A DNA stretch of 64,000 nucleotides from Micromonospora sp. C95 (GTDB lineage Bacteria > Actinomycetota > Actinomycetes > Mycobacteriales > Micromonosporaceae). The translations under genes and the position numbers were made by a program. Each line of letters opens with the position of its first letter. Positions within the stretch are counted from its first letter, which is position 1. The DNA lies in contig NZ_JAGPXT010000005.1 in NCBI RefSeq assembly GCF_018070465.1, positions 237,900 through 301,899 on the forward strand. Reading direction: 5' to 3'. A model generated the notes under the pieces. The model was given only the letters and a program-made list of their open reading frames with translations, was not told where the DNA came from and ran no database searches. Positions 53,101-61,606 of this stretch are shown piece after piece.

Positions 53101-54298
53101 GGGCGGCGCGCAGCACCAGACCGACGAGGTGCGCGAGTCCGAGGATCAGGGGTAGGCGCAGCACGACATCGAACTTGTGCACGTTGCGCAGCGGGGCTCC
53201 CGCCCCATCGAGGAAGTTCCGTAGGGTCTGCGCGCCGAACCCGTCGACCTGACCGACGTGACCAAGCCCGACCAGGGCCAGGCCGACCAGCAGTCCGGTG
53301 ATCAGGAATCGCCGGTACGGCATGCCCCGTCGGGCGAGGCCGGCGATGCCGAGCCCAGCCACCACCAGGGTGGCCACCACCAACGGACGTTCGGTGGCCA
53401 GCCGCCACCCCGCGGTCCACGGTGGCCCGTACGCGCCGTTGAGGTAGGCATGCCAGTGGGCCGCACCGCGCAGCACCGTCGTCGTGTCCGTCGGCGCGGT
53501 GGTCACCGGTGCTGTCTCGATGTAGTCGAGGAACGGGGGACTGTACCTGCCGAGCAGCAACAACGGCACCAACCACCAGGCGGTGGCCGCCGCGACGGCG
53601 AGTCCCCAGCAGGCCAGCGCCCGGACTCGCAGCCAGGCCGGGTGCAGTCCGATGATCCAGAGCCCGGCCAGCGGAACCACCGCCAGCACGGCCGTCGCGT
53701 TGACGCCGCCCGCACAGGCCACCACCAACGCGGACCGGGTCACCGCACGCCGTAGCGACGTGCCCTTGGCCAGGCCGACGAGGGGCACCAGCACCCAGGG
53801 CGCGAGCGCGCTGGGCCACGCCTCCACCGAGATCGGCCCCAGTTCCGTCACAAGGCGGGGTGAGAGCGCGAAGGCCGCGCCGGCCAGCAGCCGGGACCAC
53901 GGCGTGCCGATGTGCAGACGCTCGGCGAGCCGGACCACGCCGGTGCAGGCCACGGTCATCACCAGCGCCCACCACAGCCGCTGCACCACCCAGGCCGGTA
54001 TGGCGAGCAACTTGCCGGCGAGGAAGAACGGACCCATCGGCCACAGATAGCCGTACGCCTGATTCTGCAGCTGCCCGAAGGTTCCATCGGGGTCCCAGAC
54101 ATGCAGGGACCGACTCAGCCATCCGGCTGGATCGACCGCCAGGTCCACCTTCGTGTCGATGACGATCATGCCGGGATCCTGGAGGAACGCCAGGGCCGAC
54201 AAACCGAGACAGACCGCGACCAAGCGGAGACGCCACACCGTCCTCGATGTGCCGTCCGCGCGCTCGGTCGCCTCCGGGCGGGCCGGAGTCTGCTGCAT
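50045..54298 (-). CDS. aftD: AftD-like arabinofuranosyltransferase (DUF3367, GT-C fold)
   Basis: A 1417-aa membrane protein of the same length as mycobacterial AftD. ATG 54298 is chosen for the conserved TVWRLRLVAVCLGLSALAF start. Residues 1-450 hold many helices of a GT-C glycosyltransferase, with the catalytic loop in DTKVDLAVDPAGWLSRSLHV. The large extracytoplasmic part contains discoidin/CBM32-type beta-sandwich domains (SSWSDAQPLGDGRPAHQPYA). The C-terminal 100 residues return to the membrane. AftD transfers arabinofuranose from decaprenyl-phosphate onto arabinan. In an organism without mycolate cell walls the acceptor may differ. Confidence 0.85.
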   Translation of the reverse strand: MQQTPARPEATERADGTSRTVWRLRLVAVCLGLSALAFLQDPGMIVIDTKVDLAVDPAGWLSRSLHVWDPDGTFGQLQNQAYGYLWPMGPFFLAGKLLAIPAWVVQRLWWALVMTVACTGVVRLAERLHIGTPWSRLLAGAAFALSPRLVTELGPISVEAWPSALAPWVLVPLVGLAKGTSLRRAVTRSALVVACAGGVNATAVLAVVPLAGLWIIGLHPAWLRVRALACWGLAVAAATAWWLVPLLLLGRYSPPFLDYIETAPVTTAPTDTTTVLRGAAHWHAYLNGAYGPPWTAGWRLATERPLVVATLVVAGLGIAGLARRGMPYRRFLITGLLVGLALVGLGHVGQVDGFGAQTLRNFLDGAGAPLRNVHKFDVVLRLPLILGLAHLVGLVLRAARTGDRPELPAGSARQLQPVRMRAALVTGLALVSAATVAVPALSGGLAAPGSYREVPGYWRQAATWLDRNAGDDRVLVVPAARFPRYLWGSPSDEMTQPLLNVPWAVRSSVPLTPPGTIRLLDAVESALAAGEGSPGLADLLARSGVRYLLLRSDLDHGHSRTTQPVVVQQALDRSPGIRAVRSFGPEVGGGSLPGNFVDRGLDVKVRALTVYEVQRPVSPVVAYDADGITTVVGGPESLLALAAADRLSAAPTVLAGDRPAELDGGRVALTDGLRRREVSFGAARDNTSATMTPAERTRIGAPARDYLADWADEQVTVVRHLGVGSVAASSSWSDAQPLGDGRPAHQPYAAVDGDEETSWRSAPGTQAVGQWFEVELDGPQVVKEVRITFDTGADSLPTRVTVTAGRQHTTVESFASTVTATLPDGYPTRRVRVTIDHVFDVRAGFGGVGIAELEIPGMTAERTLQLPPAPSSMAPATVVLTAAPTASACVFEQGRPLCDGGLARESEDGDRIDRTFTLPAAADYQLDLRARPRPGPALNALLDGGGRAAVTKGVMPVVAASSVGVPHPSARAGTVVDGDPATTWYAADTDRQPWLRLTWPKTRKITGVRLSLPPTAAAARPWQVTVIGDDGVRSGALDDGGTLVFDRPLRSDEITVLISDVVPAQTHDPYRRVSQRLAVGVGELTALPDGAPRPADMTQPMTLPCGSGPTVEVGDQRIRTALVASRRDLLELREVDAVPCGADATAALELTRRETRVAALGSRLALPVQLVLTPELVSPGPDGGTAAGASAPNLVQTPVRVQGWMATERRLRLDAYPNQRVLALRENANAGWVATAGGQTLTPFVVDGWQQGWLVPAGYAGEVVLSFAPDHGYGLALRVGAVLVAGVVMLALLPARRTAAAPPTSAYRRRYRLVAVFLGGLALLLVGGPAAGGVMLVIAALALSARALEPQLHPPDRRQLHRIRQGLVRWLPVTCFAVAGWHVVTAGGHTAAAPQLAAVATVTVLWLSVVMRRRRGH

Positions 54299-54384
54299 CT
54301 CGCCTCCGATCGGGCGTTGCGGGTTACGTGACGGAGCCCATAGTGTGACGCGATCGCGAAGACTACTCGCCAGTAGGAGTGAGT

Positions 54385-55587
54385 GTGGAAGCACCGGCTG
54401 CCGACGCCCGGCATGTCCTGTTCCTCAACTGGCGGGACACCCGTAACCCCGAGGGCGGCGGCTCCGAGGTGTACGTCGAGCGGATTGCCGGCGAGCTGGT
54501 GCGGCGCGGCCATCTGGCGACCTTGCTCTGCGCCACCCACGCCAACGGCCCGAACGAGGAGATCACCACCGACGGCGTACGCATCCTGCGGCGCGGCGGT
54601 CGCCACACGGTCTACCTTCGAGCCGCTCTGACGTACCTGGCCGGCGCCCTGGGCATCGGTCCGCTGTCCCGACGTCGGCTTGGGCGACCGGACCTGATCG
54701 TGGACGTCTGCAACGGCTTGCCGTTTCTCTCCCGCCTCTACGCCCGACGGCCGGTGATCGCGCTGGTACACCACGTGCACCGGGAGCAGTGGCCCGTGGT
54801 ACTGGGTCGGTGGATGGCCAGGTTCGGCTGGTGGGTGGAGGCGTGGCTCGCCCCCCGGGTCTACCGCCGCTGCCAGTACGTGACCGTCAGCGCAGCCACC
54901 AGGTCGGAGCTGGTCGGCCTCGGCATCGAACCGGACCGCGTCGCGATCGTGCACAACGGCACACCGGACATGGCGACCGGGCAGGTGCGCCGGTCGGCCC
55001 GACCGTCGCTGGTGGTGCTCGGCCGCCTCGTGCCGCACAAGCAGGTCGAGGTGGCCCTGCGCGCCCTCGCGGACCTCGCCGACGAACTGCCCGACCTGAC
55101 CCTGACCGTCGCCGGGCAGGGTTGGTGGGAGCCGCAGCTACGTACCTTCGCCAGTGACCTCGGCGTCGTCGACCGGGTCCGGTTCACCGGATTCGTCAGC
55201 GATCGGGAGAAGGCTGAACTACTCGCCTCCTGCTGGGTCGCGTTGACGCCGTCACTCAAGGAGGGGTGGGGACTGACGATCGTCGAGGCCGCCGCGGTCG
55301 GCACCCCCACGGTGGCTTTCCGGGGCGCGGGCGGTGTCGAGGAGGCACTTGTCGACGGGGAGACCGGCCTGCTCGCCGACGACGTGGAAGACTTCGTCGC
55401 CCGGGTACGGCTGCTGCTCACCGACGAGGCGTACCGGTCCGCGATGGGCGCGCAGGCGCGGACCCACGCCGCCCGGTTCACCTGGGCGATCTCCGGGGAA
55501 AAGTTCGCGGCCCTCGTCACGAGGGCCGCGAAGGTTCCGGCGCGAACGCCGACCGAACAGGTGAAGCCGTCCTACTTGCTGCCATAG
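54385..55587 (+). CDS. Glycosyltransferase family 4
   Basis: A 400-aa GT-B enzyme. GTG 54385 has AGGAG 5 nt upstream; GTG 54379 in frame is an alternative. The N-terminal domain has FLNWRDTRNPEGGGSEVYVE (donor side), and the C-terminal one ends in SLKEGWGLTIVEAAAVGTPTV, the EGW..EA motif that binds the nucleotide sugar. It probably adds a hexose or pentose to the polysaccharide or lipid-linked sugar made by this locus. Divergent from the AftD-like gene; its last 16 nt overlap the convergent DUF2613 gene. Confidence 0.92.
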   Translation: MEAPAADARHVLFLNWRDTRNPEGGGSEVYVERIAGELVRRGHLATLLCATHANGPNEEITTDGVRILRRGGRHTVYLRAALTYLAGALGIGPLSRRRLGRPDLIVDVCNGLPFLSRLYARRPVIALVHHVHREQWPVVLGRWMARFGWWVEAWLAPRVYRRCQYVTVSAATRSELVGLGIEPDRVAIVHNGTPDMATGQVRRSARPSLVVLGRLVPHKQVEVALRALADLADELPDLTLTVAGQGWWEPQLRTFASDLGVVDRVRFTGFVSDREKAELLASCWVALTPSLKEGWGLTIVEAAAVGTPTVAFRGAGGVEEALVDGETGLLADDVEDFVARVRLLLTDEAYRSAMGAQARTHAARFTWAISGEKFAALVTRAAKVPARTPTEQVKPSYLLP

Positions 55588-55766
55588 ACCGGCGGCATGA
55601 CAACGCTGCCGTCGCTGCTGCCGGTTCCGGGTCGGGCAGCCTGCTCGGCCTTTGCTGCTTCATTCGCTGACGTACCAGTCAACGTGGTGGCCATGGCCAC
55701 CGTGCCGAAGACACCGAGAGCGACCGCCGTCACTCCGATGAGTACCAACGAGAGCGCACTGCGCAT
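55572..55766 (-). CDS. DUF2613 small membrane protein
   Basis: A 64-aa protein starting MRSALSLVLIGVTAVALGVF with one membrane or signal segment and a low-complexity tail. DUF2613 proteins are short actinobacterial proteins; I recall a mycobacterial one (Rv0236A) lying beside aftD, which fits this location. Its 3' end overlaps the GT4 gene by 16 nt on the other strand. Function is unknown, but linkage suggests an accessory role in wall arabinan or a related polymer. Confidence 0.8.
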   Translation of the reverse strand: MRSALSLVLIGVTAVALGVFGTVAMATTLTGTSANEAAKAEQAARPGTGSSDGSVVMPPVYGSK

Positions 55767-55897
55767 GGGGGTGTTTTCCTCCTCGTGAGCTTGGGTGGGC
55801 CGGACGTTACCACCAAGTAGCCCGGTGGGGGAGAGCCGCGAGGACGGGCGGCACCAACGGCCCCGTCCGGTGCGATCCGGGCTGCGCCATGCCCTGC

Positions 55898-57484
55898 TCA
55901 CCCGCTCATCGCCGCCGTCGGGTTCTCGTAGAGGTGAAGGTGGCGGCCGGCGTAGACCTGCCGCAGCCCGGCCAGCACACCGGGATCGACCTGAGGGTCG
56001 CCGGACGACGCCTGCACCACCACCCAACGCACCCCGGTCGCGGCGGCCGGCGCACCCTGCGACAGGAGCCGGCCGACCTCGCCTGCCCGGTCGTTCTCTC
56101 CGCGAACCGGGATCGAGCCCACCCACAGGGTGTCGTCGACAAGCACGTCGGCGTCCACGTAACGCGGCAGCGGGTCAAGGACGGTCCGTCCCCCGTTCCA
56201 CGAAAATGCTCGGTACGCGCCGAACGGTAGGGAGAGCACCTCGCCGGGTTGCCCGTCCAACCTGTTGGCGACCGCCGCCCAGTCCGCCGGGTAGCTCACC
56301 GGACGCAACCGGCCGGCCGCTCCGAACGCGAGGTCGGGCAGAACCGTCACCGGCAGCAGAGCCGCCCCCGCCAGCACCGCACCGGCGGCGCCCCGGCCCA
56401 GCCGCCGGCCGAGACCGGCGGCCAAACGCTCCGCGCCGAGCGCCGCACAGAGCACGACGAACAAGGCGTACGGCATGAGGAACTTCTGCCCGTCCCGCAG
56501 CAACCCGGCTCCGGGTACCGCCGCGACCAGCCATTCGAGCAACGCCGAGGTGCCCGGCAACGCGCCGCAGGCGGCGGCGAGGAAGCCGCCTGCGGCCAGC
56601 GCGCCGAGCCGCAACGCGACCCCCGCCGGCAACCGCCGCCGCAACGCCCGGAACCCGGCGACCGCCGCGACCAGCAGCACCAGGGTGGCCACCGGGGCGA
56701 GCGGAGAGGCGCGGCTCGCGGGTGTCGTCTGCGCGTTCCAGATGCCCCCGGTAGCTGCCAGCGCACCGAGGACCCCACTCCAGTTCTCGGCCCGCGCCGC
56801 GAAGGCGGCCACACCGGCCGGGTCGGTACGGCCGTCCGGTGCGGTCAGCGCGGCCGCCACCAGCCAGGGCAGATTCAACGCGAGTACCAGGCCGACAGCC
56901 TGGGCGCCGATCCTGGCTGCACCCCGCCGGGCGACCAGCACAGCAGTGACGACCAGTGCGATCACGCCGCCGGTCGGAATGACCGCCGCCGGTGCGGCCG
57001 CCAGCAACAGCCGAGGAAGCCCGCCCGGGCATCCCTCGCGTACCCGGATCACGGCCGCGACGAGCCAGGGCAGCGTGCCGTACGCCAGCAACAGGCCCCA
57101 GTGGCCGATCAGCAGCCGCTCGGCAAGGTAGGGCGTCCAGGCGTAGCCGACCGCCGCGACCAGGCGGGTGGCCGGATGACGCGCCGGGACCAGTCGACCC
57201 GCACCGACGGCGGCGAGCAGCACCGCGGCGGCGAGCACCAGCCGTTGCAGCAACCAGCCCGGCACCACCACGTTGGCCAACGAGACCAGCGCGTCCAGCG
57301 GAACCGCACGCGGCAGTGAGTCCGTCGGCAGGACCAGTTCGGCACGCCACGGCTGCCGCGGGACGAAAACCATGTCGTAGCTGAGCACGTAGCCGGGTGC
57401 CACGAGAGGGGCGAGCACCAGGCCGGTGACAGCCAGCCCCACCCCGCCGAGCAGCAGCCGTTCCCGCAGGGTTGACCTCCTCAA
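55898..57484 (-). CDS. Second GT-C-like polytopic membrane protein
   Basis: A protein of about 528 aa with about ten helices, rich in Ala, Leu and Gly. The N-terminal region has an Asp motif (SYDMVFVPRQPWRAELVLP) placed like that of the AftD-like protein, and the C-terminal extracytoplasmic domain contains DPLPRYVDADVLVDDTLWV. It is probably another decaprenyl-sugar-dependent glycosyltransferase or a YfhO-like enzyme. The start is unclear: the frame stays open to 57892, where it would run antisense to the next gene. TTG 57484 is used, with CTG 57469 or GTG 57550 as other candidates. Confidence 0.6.
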   Translation of the reverse strand: MRRSTLRERLLLGGVGLAVTGLVLAPLVAPGYVLSYDMVFVPRQPWRAELVLPTDSLPRAVPLDALVSLANVVVPGWLLQRLVLAAAVLLAAVGAGRLVPARHPATRLVAAVGYAWTPYLAERLLIGHWGLLLAYGTLPWLVAAVIRVREGCPGGLPRLLLAAAPAAVIPTGGVIALVVTAVLVARRGAARIGAQAVGLVLALNLPWLVAAALTAPDGRTDPAGVAAFAARAENWSGVLGALAATGGIWNAQTTPASRASPLAPVATLVLLVAAVAGFRALRRRLPAGVALRLGALAAGGFLAAACGALPGTSALLEWLVAAVPGAGLLRDGQKFLMPYALFVVLCAALGAERLAAGLGRRLGRGAAGAVLAGAALLPVTVLPDLAFGAAGRLRPVSYPADWAAVANRLDGQPGEVLSLPFGAYRAFSWNGGRTVLDPLPRYVDADVLVDDTLWVGSIPVRGENDRAGEVGRLLSQGAPAAATGVRWVVVQASSGDPQVDPGVLAGLRQVYAGRHLHLYENPTAAMSG

Positions 57485-57593
57485 TATGCTGGCCCGGCGT
57501 GGCGCCGGCCCTTCTCGACACCCGACGAAGGACGCGCCGTGGCGACACACTGTACGCGCGCCCGGACACCCGTCCGGCGACAACGGGGCGGTC

Positions 57594-58847
57594 ATGGGCA
57601 GTAACTGGCGCGGCCGGGCGACCGGCGTCGGAACGGCGGGGGTCGCCGTCACGGTTGCCGGCGTGTTCGTCAACGGCCTGGCGTACGTCGTTCCGGTTCT
57701 CGGTGCCCGGCACCTTCCCCCTGCGGAGCTGAGCGCGCTGGCCACGCTGCTGGCCCTCGGCGCCATCGGCGGGGTGGCGAGCACCGGCCTCCAGATCGCG
57801 GTCGCGGTGCACCGGGCACGGCACGGGCAGGCGGACACGAACCGGCCGACCCTGCTAACCGTGCTGGTGACCGCGATGCTGCTGGCCGTCATGCTTCCGG
57901 TGGCCGCACTTCAACTCCGGCTGCCCGGCGCCGCCGTGGCCCTACTCGGTCTGCTCACCATGGCGGTGGTCGCCGCCGGCCGATGGCTCGGCGAGCTTCA
58001 GGGTGACCAACGTTTCCTCCGCCTGGCCGCCGGAATGGCCCTGCTCGCCGCCGGCCGGTACGGCGGGGTGGTCGCCGGCCTGGCCCTCGGCGGCGGTCTG
58101 ACCGGCTCGCTGTTCGTCGGCGCGGTCACGTCCGGTTTGGCGCTCGCCCTGCTGGTCCGACTCAGTGGTGGTGCCGGGTTCGCCGCGACCGCTCCGACAC
58201 TGGCCACCCGCGCGGTGCTCACCGCCGGTGCCGCCACACTGGCCATGCTCGTCGTCTCGTACGCGGATCTGCTGCTGGCTCGACGGTTCCTGCCGCCGGA
58301 TGCCGCTGGCACCTACGCCGTCGGCACGGTACTGACCAAAGGGGCGCTCTGGGCACCACAGGTCGTCACCGTGATCGCACTGCCCCGGCTCGCCCGAGGC
58401 GACCGGCGGACTCTGGTCGCCGCGCTGAGCCTGGTCGCTGCCGCCGGCGCGGCACTGGTACTCGCCTCGATGCTCGCCGGGGGCCTCGCCTTCCGGCTGG
58501 CCGGCGGCCCCTACTACACCGCCGCCGGCCGGTACGCGCCACTGTTCGCGGCGACCGGGGCGCTGTACGCGCTGGTCTTCGTCCTGATCAATGCCCGGGT
58601 GGCGGCGTCCGCGCGGTGGCCCTCGGCGCCGTTGTGGATCTCCACAGCCGCGTTCGTCATTGCGGTGGTCTGCTGGGTCCCGCACACGGTGCCGGCGCTC
58701 GCGACCGCCGCGCTGGTGACGGCGGCGGTCACCGCGATGGTGACCGGCATGCTGGCGCTGCCAGCAAAGACGGCAACCGATTCGAAAACGGTCCTGACAA
58801 CTGCTACCGCAGGAACCGGAGGTCGTGGCACGCTACGGGACGAATAA
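57594..58847 (+). CDS. Membrane protein of the polysaccharide-flippase type
   Basis: A 417-aa protein with 12 or so helices and a MATE/Wzx-like layout: VFVNGLAYVVPVLGARHLPPAEL (helix 1 and loop), RRFLPPDAAGTYAVGTVLTKGAL near residue 235. Flippases of this kind move lipid-linked sugars across the membrane before the outer polymerisation. ATG 57594 lies 110 nt from the divergent membrane gene. No nucleotide-binding motif is seen. Role in exporting the glycan made by its neighbours is inferred. Confidence 0.72.
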   Translation: MGSNWRGRATGVGTAGVAVTVAGVFVNGLAYVVPVLGARHLPPAELSALATLLALGAIGGVASTGLQIAVAVHRARHGQADTNRPTLLTVLVTAMLLAVMLPVAALQLRLPGAAVALLGLLTMAVVAAGRWLGELQGDQRFLRLAAGMALLAAGRYGGVVAGLALGGGLTGSLFVGAVTSGLALALLVRLSGGAGFAATAPTLATRAVLTAGAATLAMLVVSYADLLLARRFLPPDAAGTYAVGTVLTKGALWAPQVVTVIALPRLARGDRRTLVAALSLVAAAGAALVLASMLAGGLAFRLAGGPYYTAAGRYAPLFAATGALYALVFVLINARVAASARWPSAPLWISTAAFVIAVVCWVPHTVPALATAALVTAAVTAMVTGMLALPAKTATDSKTVLTTATAGTGGRGTLRDE

Positions 58848-58869
58848 CCAGTAGACGGGGGTTTTTCTG

Positions 58870-61401
58870 GTGCCGGTTGCCGACTCGGGCCGGGAGGCGG
58901 CTCGCGCACGCCGGCCGGCCCGGTGGCTGCTCATCCTCTGCGCGGCCGGCACGGCGGCTACGCTGACCGTGGTCCTGGCCCTGCTCCTGCCCCGGACAGC
59001 GCCGCCGGAGCGGGGCATGTCGGCCAGCCGGCTCACCGAACTGTTCAACCTGTACGGAGACACGTCCGGACGGTGGAGCGGCGCCGACCGGACGACCTCG
59101 GTACGACTGCCCGACGGGCGGCTGCTCTGGCTCTTCTCCGACACCTTCCTCGGCCCGGTCGATCCGGACGGATCCCGCCCGCGCACCGCCGCGTTCATCA
59201 ACAACTCGGCCGTCGTACAACAGGGCGAAGAGCTGCGCGAGACCGTGCACGGCGGAAGCCCCGAGGAGCCGAAGGCGCTCGTGCCACCGCCAGCTGCCGA
59301 CCAGTTCTACTGGATCGGCGACGCGCAGGTGGTCGGCGAGAGCCTCCAGGTGCTGGTCAACCGATACCGCCGGACCGGCGCCGGGCCACTGGACCACGCC
59401 CTGATGGAGTCCGCGCTCGCCACTTTCGCCCTACCGGCGCTCACCCCGACCGGGCTGCGGGCGTTACCCCTCGGCGACCGGGTCGCGTGGGGCGCGACGC
59501 TGCTTCGCGACGGCGGACACACCTACATCTACGGCACCGAGGCCGTCGGCGAGACGAAGTTCGCGCACGTCGCCCGGACCAGCGGTGACGATCTCGGTGC
59601 TCAGTGGGAGTTCTGGACCGGCACCGGGTGGGTCGCCGACGCGGCGGCCTCCACGCGGGTGCTCAGCGGTGTCGGCACCGCGTACGGGTTGCAGCGGATC
59701 GACGACCGGTACGTCCTCGTGACCCACGAGAACAACCTGGCTCTCAGCGCGGAACTCGTGGCGTACACCGCTGCCGGTCCGACCGGCCCGTTCGAGGGGC
59801 CCGAGTATCTCCACCGGGCGCCGGAGAACGCGGAGGGGCACATCATCTACGACGCGGACCTGCACCCCGATCTGGCCCGCCCGGGCAAGCTGCTGATCTC
59901 CTACAACGTCAACAACCTCGACGACGCGGTGACCTACGCCGACGCCGGGGTCTACCGTCCCCGGTTCATCGAGGTCGAGTGGCCCCGCCGCCAGCCAGAC
60001 CGAGGGGACGTGCCGCCGGCTCCCAGCGACCTCCGCGCGGCGGCACAGGGCGCCGGGAACGTCGATCTGACCTGGCAGCCCGTCCGCAGTGACGGCGATC
60101 TGCGCTACCAGGTGCACCGCCGGGACGTCACCGCCGGCCAGACCCACTTCGTCCGGCTCGGTGAGCCGACCACCGACACCCGCTGGTCCGCCGACTTCCT
60201 CGTCAACGGTCACGAGTACGAGTTCCGGGTGAGCACCGTCGGGCGGGCGGAGAGCCCACCCTCCCCGGCTGCCCGGATGACGGCCACGGTTCCGCCGCCA
60301 CCGCCGCCGCACGGCGTCACCGCGGTACCGGGCACCATCGGAGATGTCGCAGTCAGCTGGGAACCGCTGCCCTTCGTCCAACTCTTCCGGGTCTACCGCC
60401 GCGAAGTCGGTTCGGGCGAGGCAGATCGGAGCCTGGTCGGCACCTACACCGGAACCAGCGCCACCGTGCGGGGCCTGCGGCACGCCCGGACGTACGAATT
60501 CACAGTTGTCGCGGTCGGCGGCGGCGGGAACAGCGGGCACTCGGATCCGGTGCGGGCGACCGCGTTCGTCACCCCGCCGCCCGCACCGGTCGGACTCGCG
60601 GCGGTCGCACGTCCCACCGGCGACGTACGAGTCACCTGGGACACTCTCGGGCCGGGCGTCAGCTACCGCGTCCACCGACGGGACGTGACGCGCGGCCAGT
60701 CGGGGCCTGGTACACCCGCGCTGGAGACCGCTCCCGCGCACACCGCCCGCCACCTGGAACACGATCACGAGTACGAGTTCGTCGTCGTCGCGGTCAACAG
60801 CGGCGGTGCGGGCCGACCGTCCGCGCCAGTGCGGGTACGTGCCCGGTTCGCTCCGCCGGACGCCGCACCGCAGCGCCTGCGGGCCAAGGCCGGTGTGGGA
60901 CATGTCGAGCTGAGTTGGCAGTCGACGGTACCCGGCGGCTGGCACCGGGTGTATCGACGCGACCTCACCAGTGGGGAGCGTGAGTTCACCGAGGAAGAAG
61001 TGCCCGTGCAGGGTAACCGGGCGACCATCACCCAGCTTCGCAACGGGCACGAGTACGAGTTCGTGGTGGCGGCGGCGAATCAGGCCGGACCCGGCCCAAG
61101 GAGCAGGCCGGTACGGGTCACTCCACGCCTACCGACCCCGACCGGACTGACGGCGACGGCGACCGGCCCGGGCGAGGTGCGGCTGAGCTGGCGGTCGGTG
61201 GGTAACGGCCTCGCCTACCGCGTGTACGTGCGCGACGCCACCGCCGGAGAGCCGTGGCGGGCCGACCGCTACCCGGTGACCGAACCACGGTCACAGCTGA
61301 TCCTGCTCACCCAGGAGCACCGGTACGAATTTCGGGTTGTCGCCACCGACGGGGAGACCGAAGGATCGGCGAGCCGAGTTGTCGCGGTGACGACGCGGTG
61401 A
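58870..61401 (+). CDS. Membrane-anchored DUF5005/DUF4185-like protein with five FnIII domains
   Basis: An 843-aa protein. GTG 58870 follows GGGGG. Residues 18-42 form the membrane anchor (RWLLILCAAGTAATLTVVLALLL). Residues 50-370 match the beta-propeller-like domain of DUF5005/DUF4185 proteins (GDTSGRWSGADRTTSVRLPD, WLFSDTFLG, NVNNLDDA). Five fibronectin type III domains follow (starting near 380, 475, 570, 665 and 755), each with an HEYEFVV-type strand. It should be displayed outside, where FnIII units project the domain. Enzymatic activity is unknown. Confidence 0.8.
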   Translation: MPVADSGREAARARRPARWLLILCAAGTAATLTVVLALLLPRTAPPERGMSASRLTELFNLYGDTSGRWSGADRTTSVRLPDGRLLWLFSDTFLGPVDPDGSRPRTAAFINNSAVVQQGEELRETVHGGSPEEPKALVPPPAADQFYWIGDAQVVGESLQVLVNRYRRTGAGPLDHALMESALATFALPALTPTGLRALPLGDRVAWGATLLRDGGHTYIYGTEAVGETKFAHVARTSGDDLGAQWEFWTGTGWVADAAASTRVLSGVGTAYGLQRIDDRYVLVTHENNLALSAELVAYTAAGPTGPFEGPEYLHRAPENAEGHIIYDADLHPDLARPGKLLISYNVNNLDDAVTYADAGVYRPRFIEVEWPRRQPDRGDVPPAPSDLRAAAQGAGNVDLTWQPVRSDGDLRYQVHRRDVTAGQTHFVRLGEPTTDTRWSADFLVNGHEYEFRVSTVGRAESPPSPAARMTATVPPPPPPHGVTAVPGTIGDVAVSWEPLPFVQLFRVYRREVGSGEADRSLVGTYTGTSATVRGLRHARTYEFTVVAVGGGGNSGHSDPVRATAFVTPPPAPVGLAAVARPTGDVRVTWDTLGPGVSYRVHRRDVTRGQSGPGTPALETAPAHTARHLEHDHEYEFVVVAVNSGGAGRPSAPVRVRARFAPPDAAPQRLRAKAGVGHVELSWQSTVPGGWHRVYRRDLTSGEREFTEEEVPVQGNRATITQLRNGHEYEFVVAAANQAGPGPRSRPVRVTPRLPTPTGLTATATGPGEVRLSWRSVGNGLAYRVYVRDATAGEPWRADRYPVTEPRSQLILLTQEHRYEFRVVATDGETEGSASRVVAVTTR

Positions 61402-61606
61402 CGTGCGGCGGTCGCCTCGGAACCACAGTTGGCACACCAGACGCTACGTTGAGTCGGTGGTTCGGGACGTTGCGATTCGAGTCGTCCGAAATTGTCCGGG
61501 CGCAGCGGAGCACAGGCTCCCGGCAAGCCGAGGTGTTGGCTACCGTAGTTCTCTTCCGGAGTAGGATCCCCTGGCTCCGCAGGCGGTATGTCGCTAAGAG
61601 GTAGTT

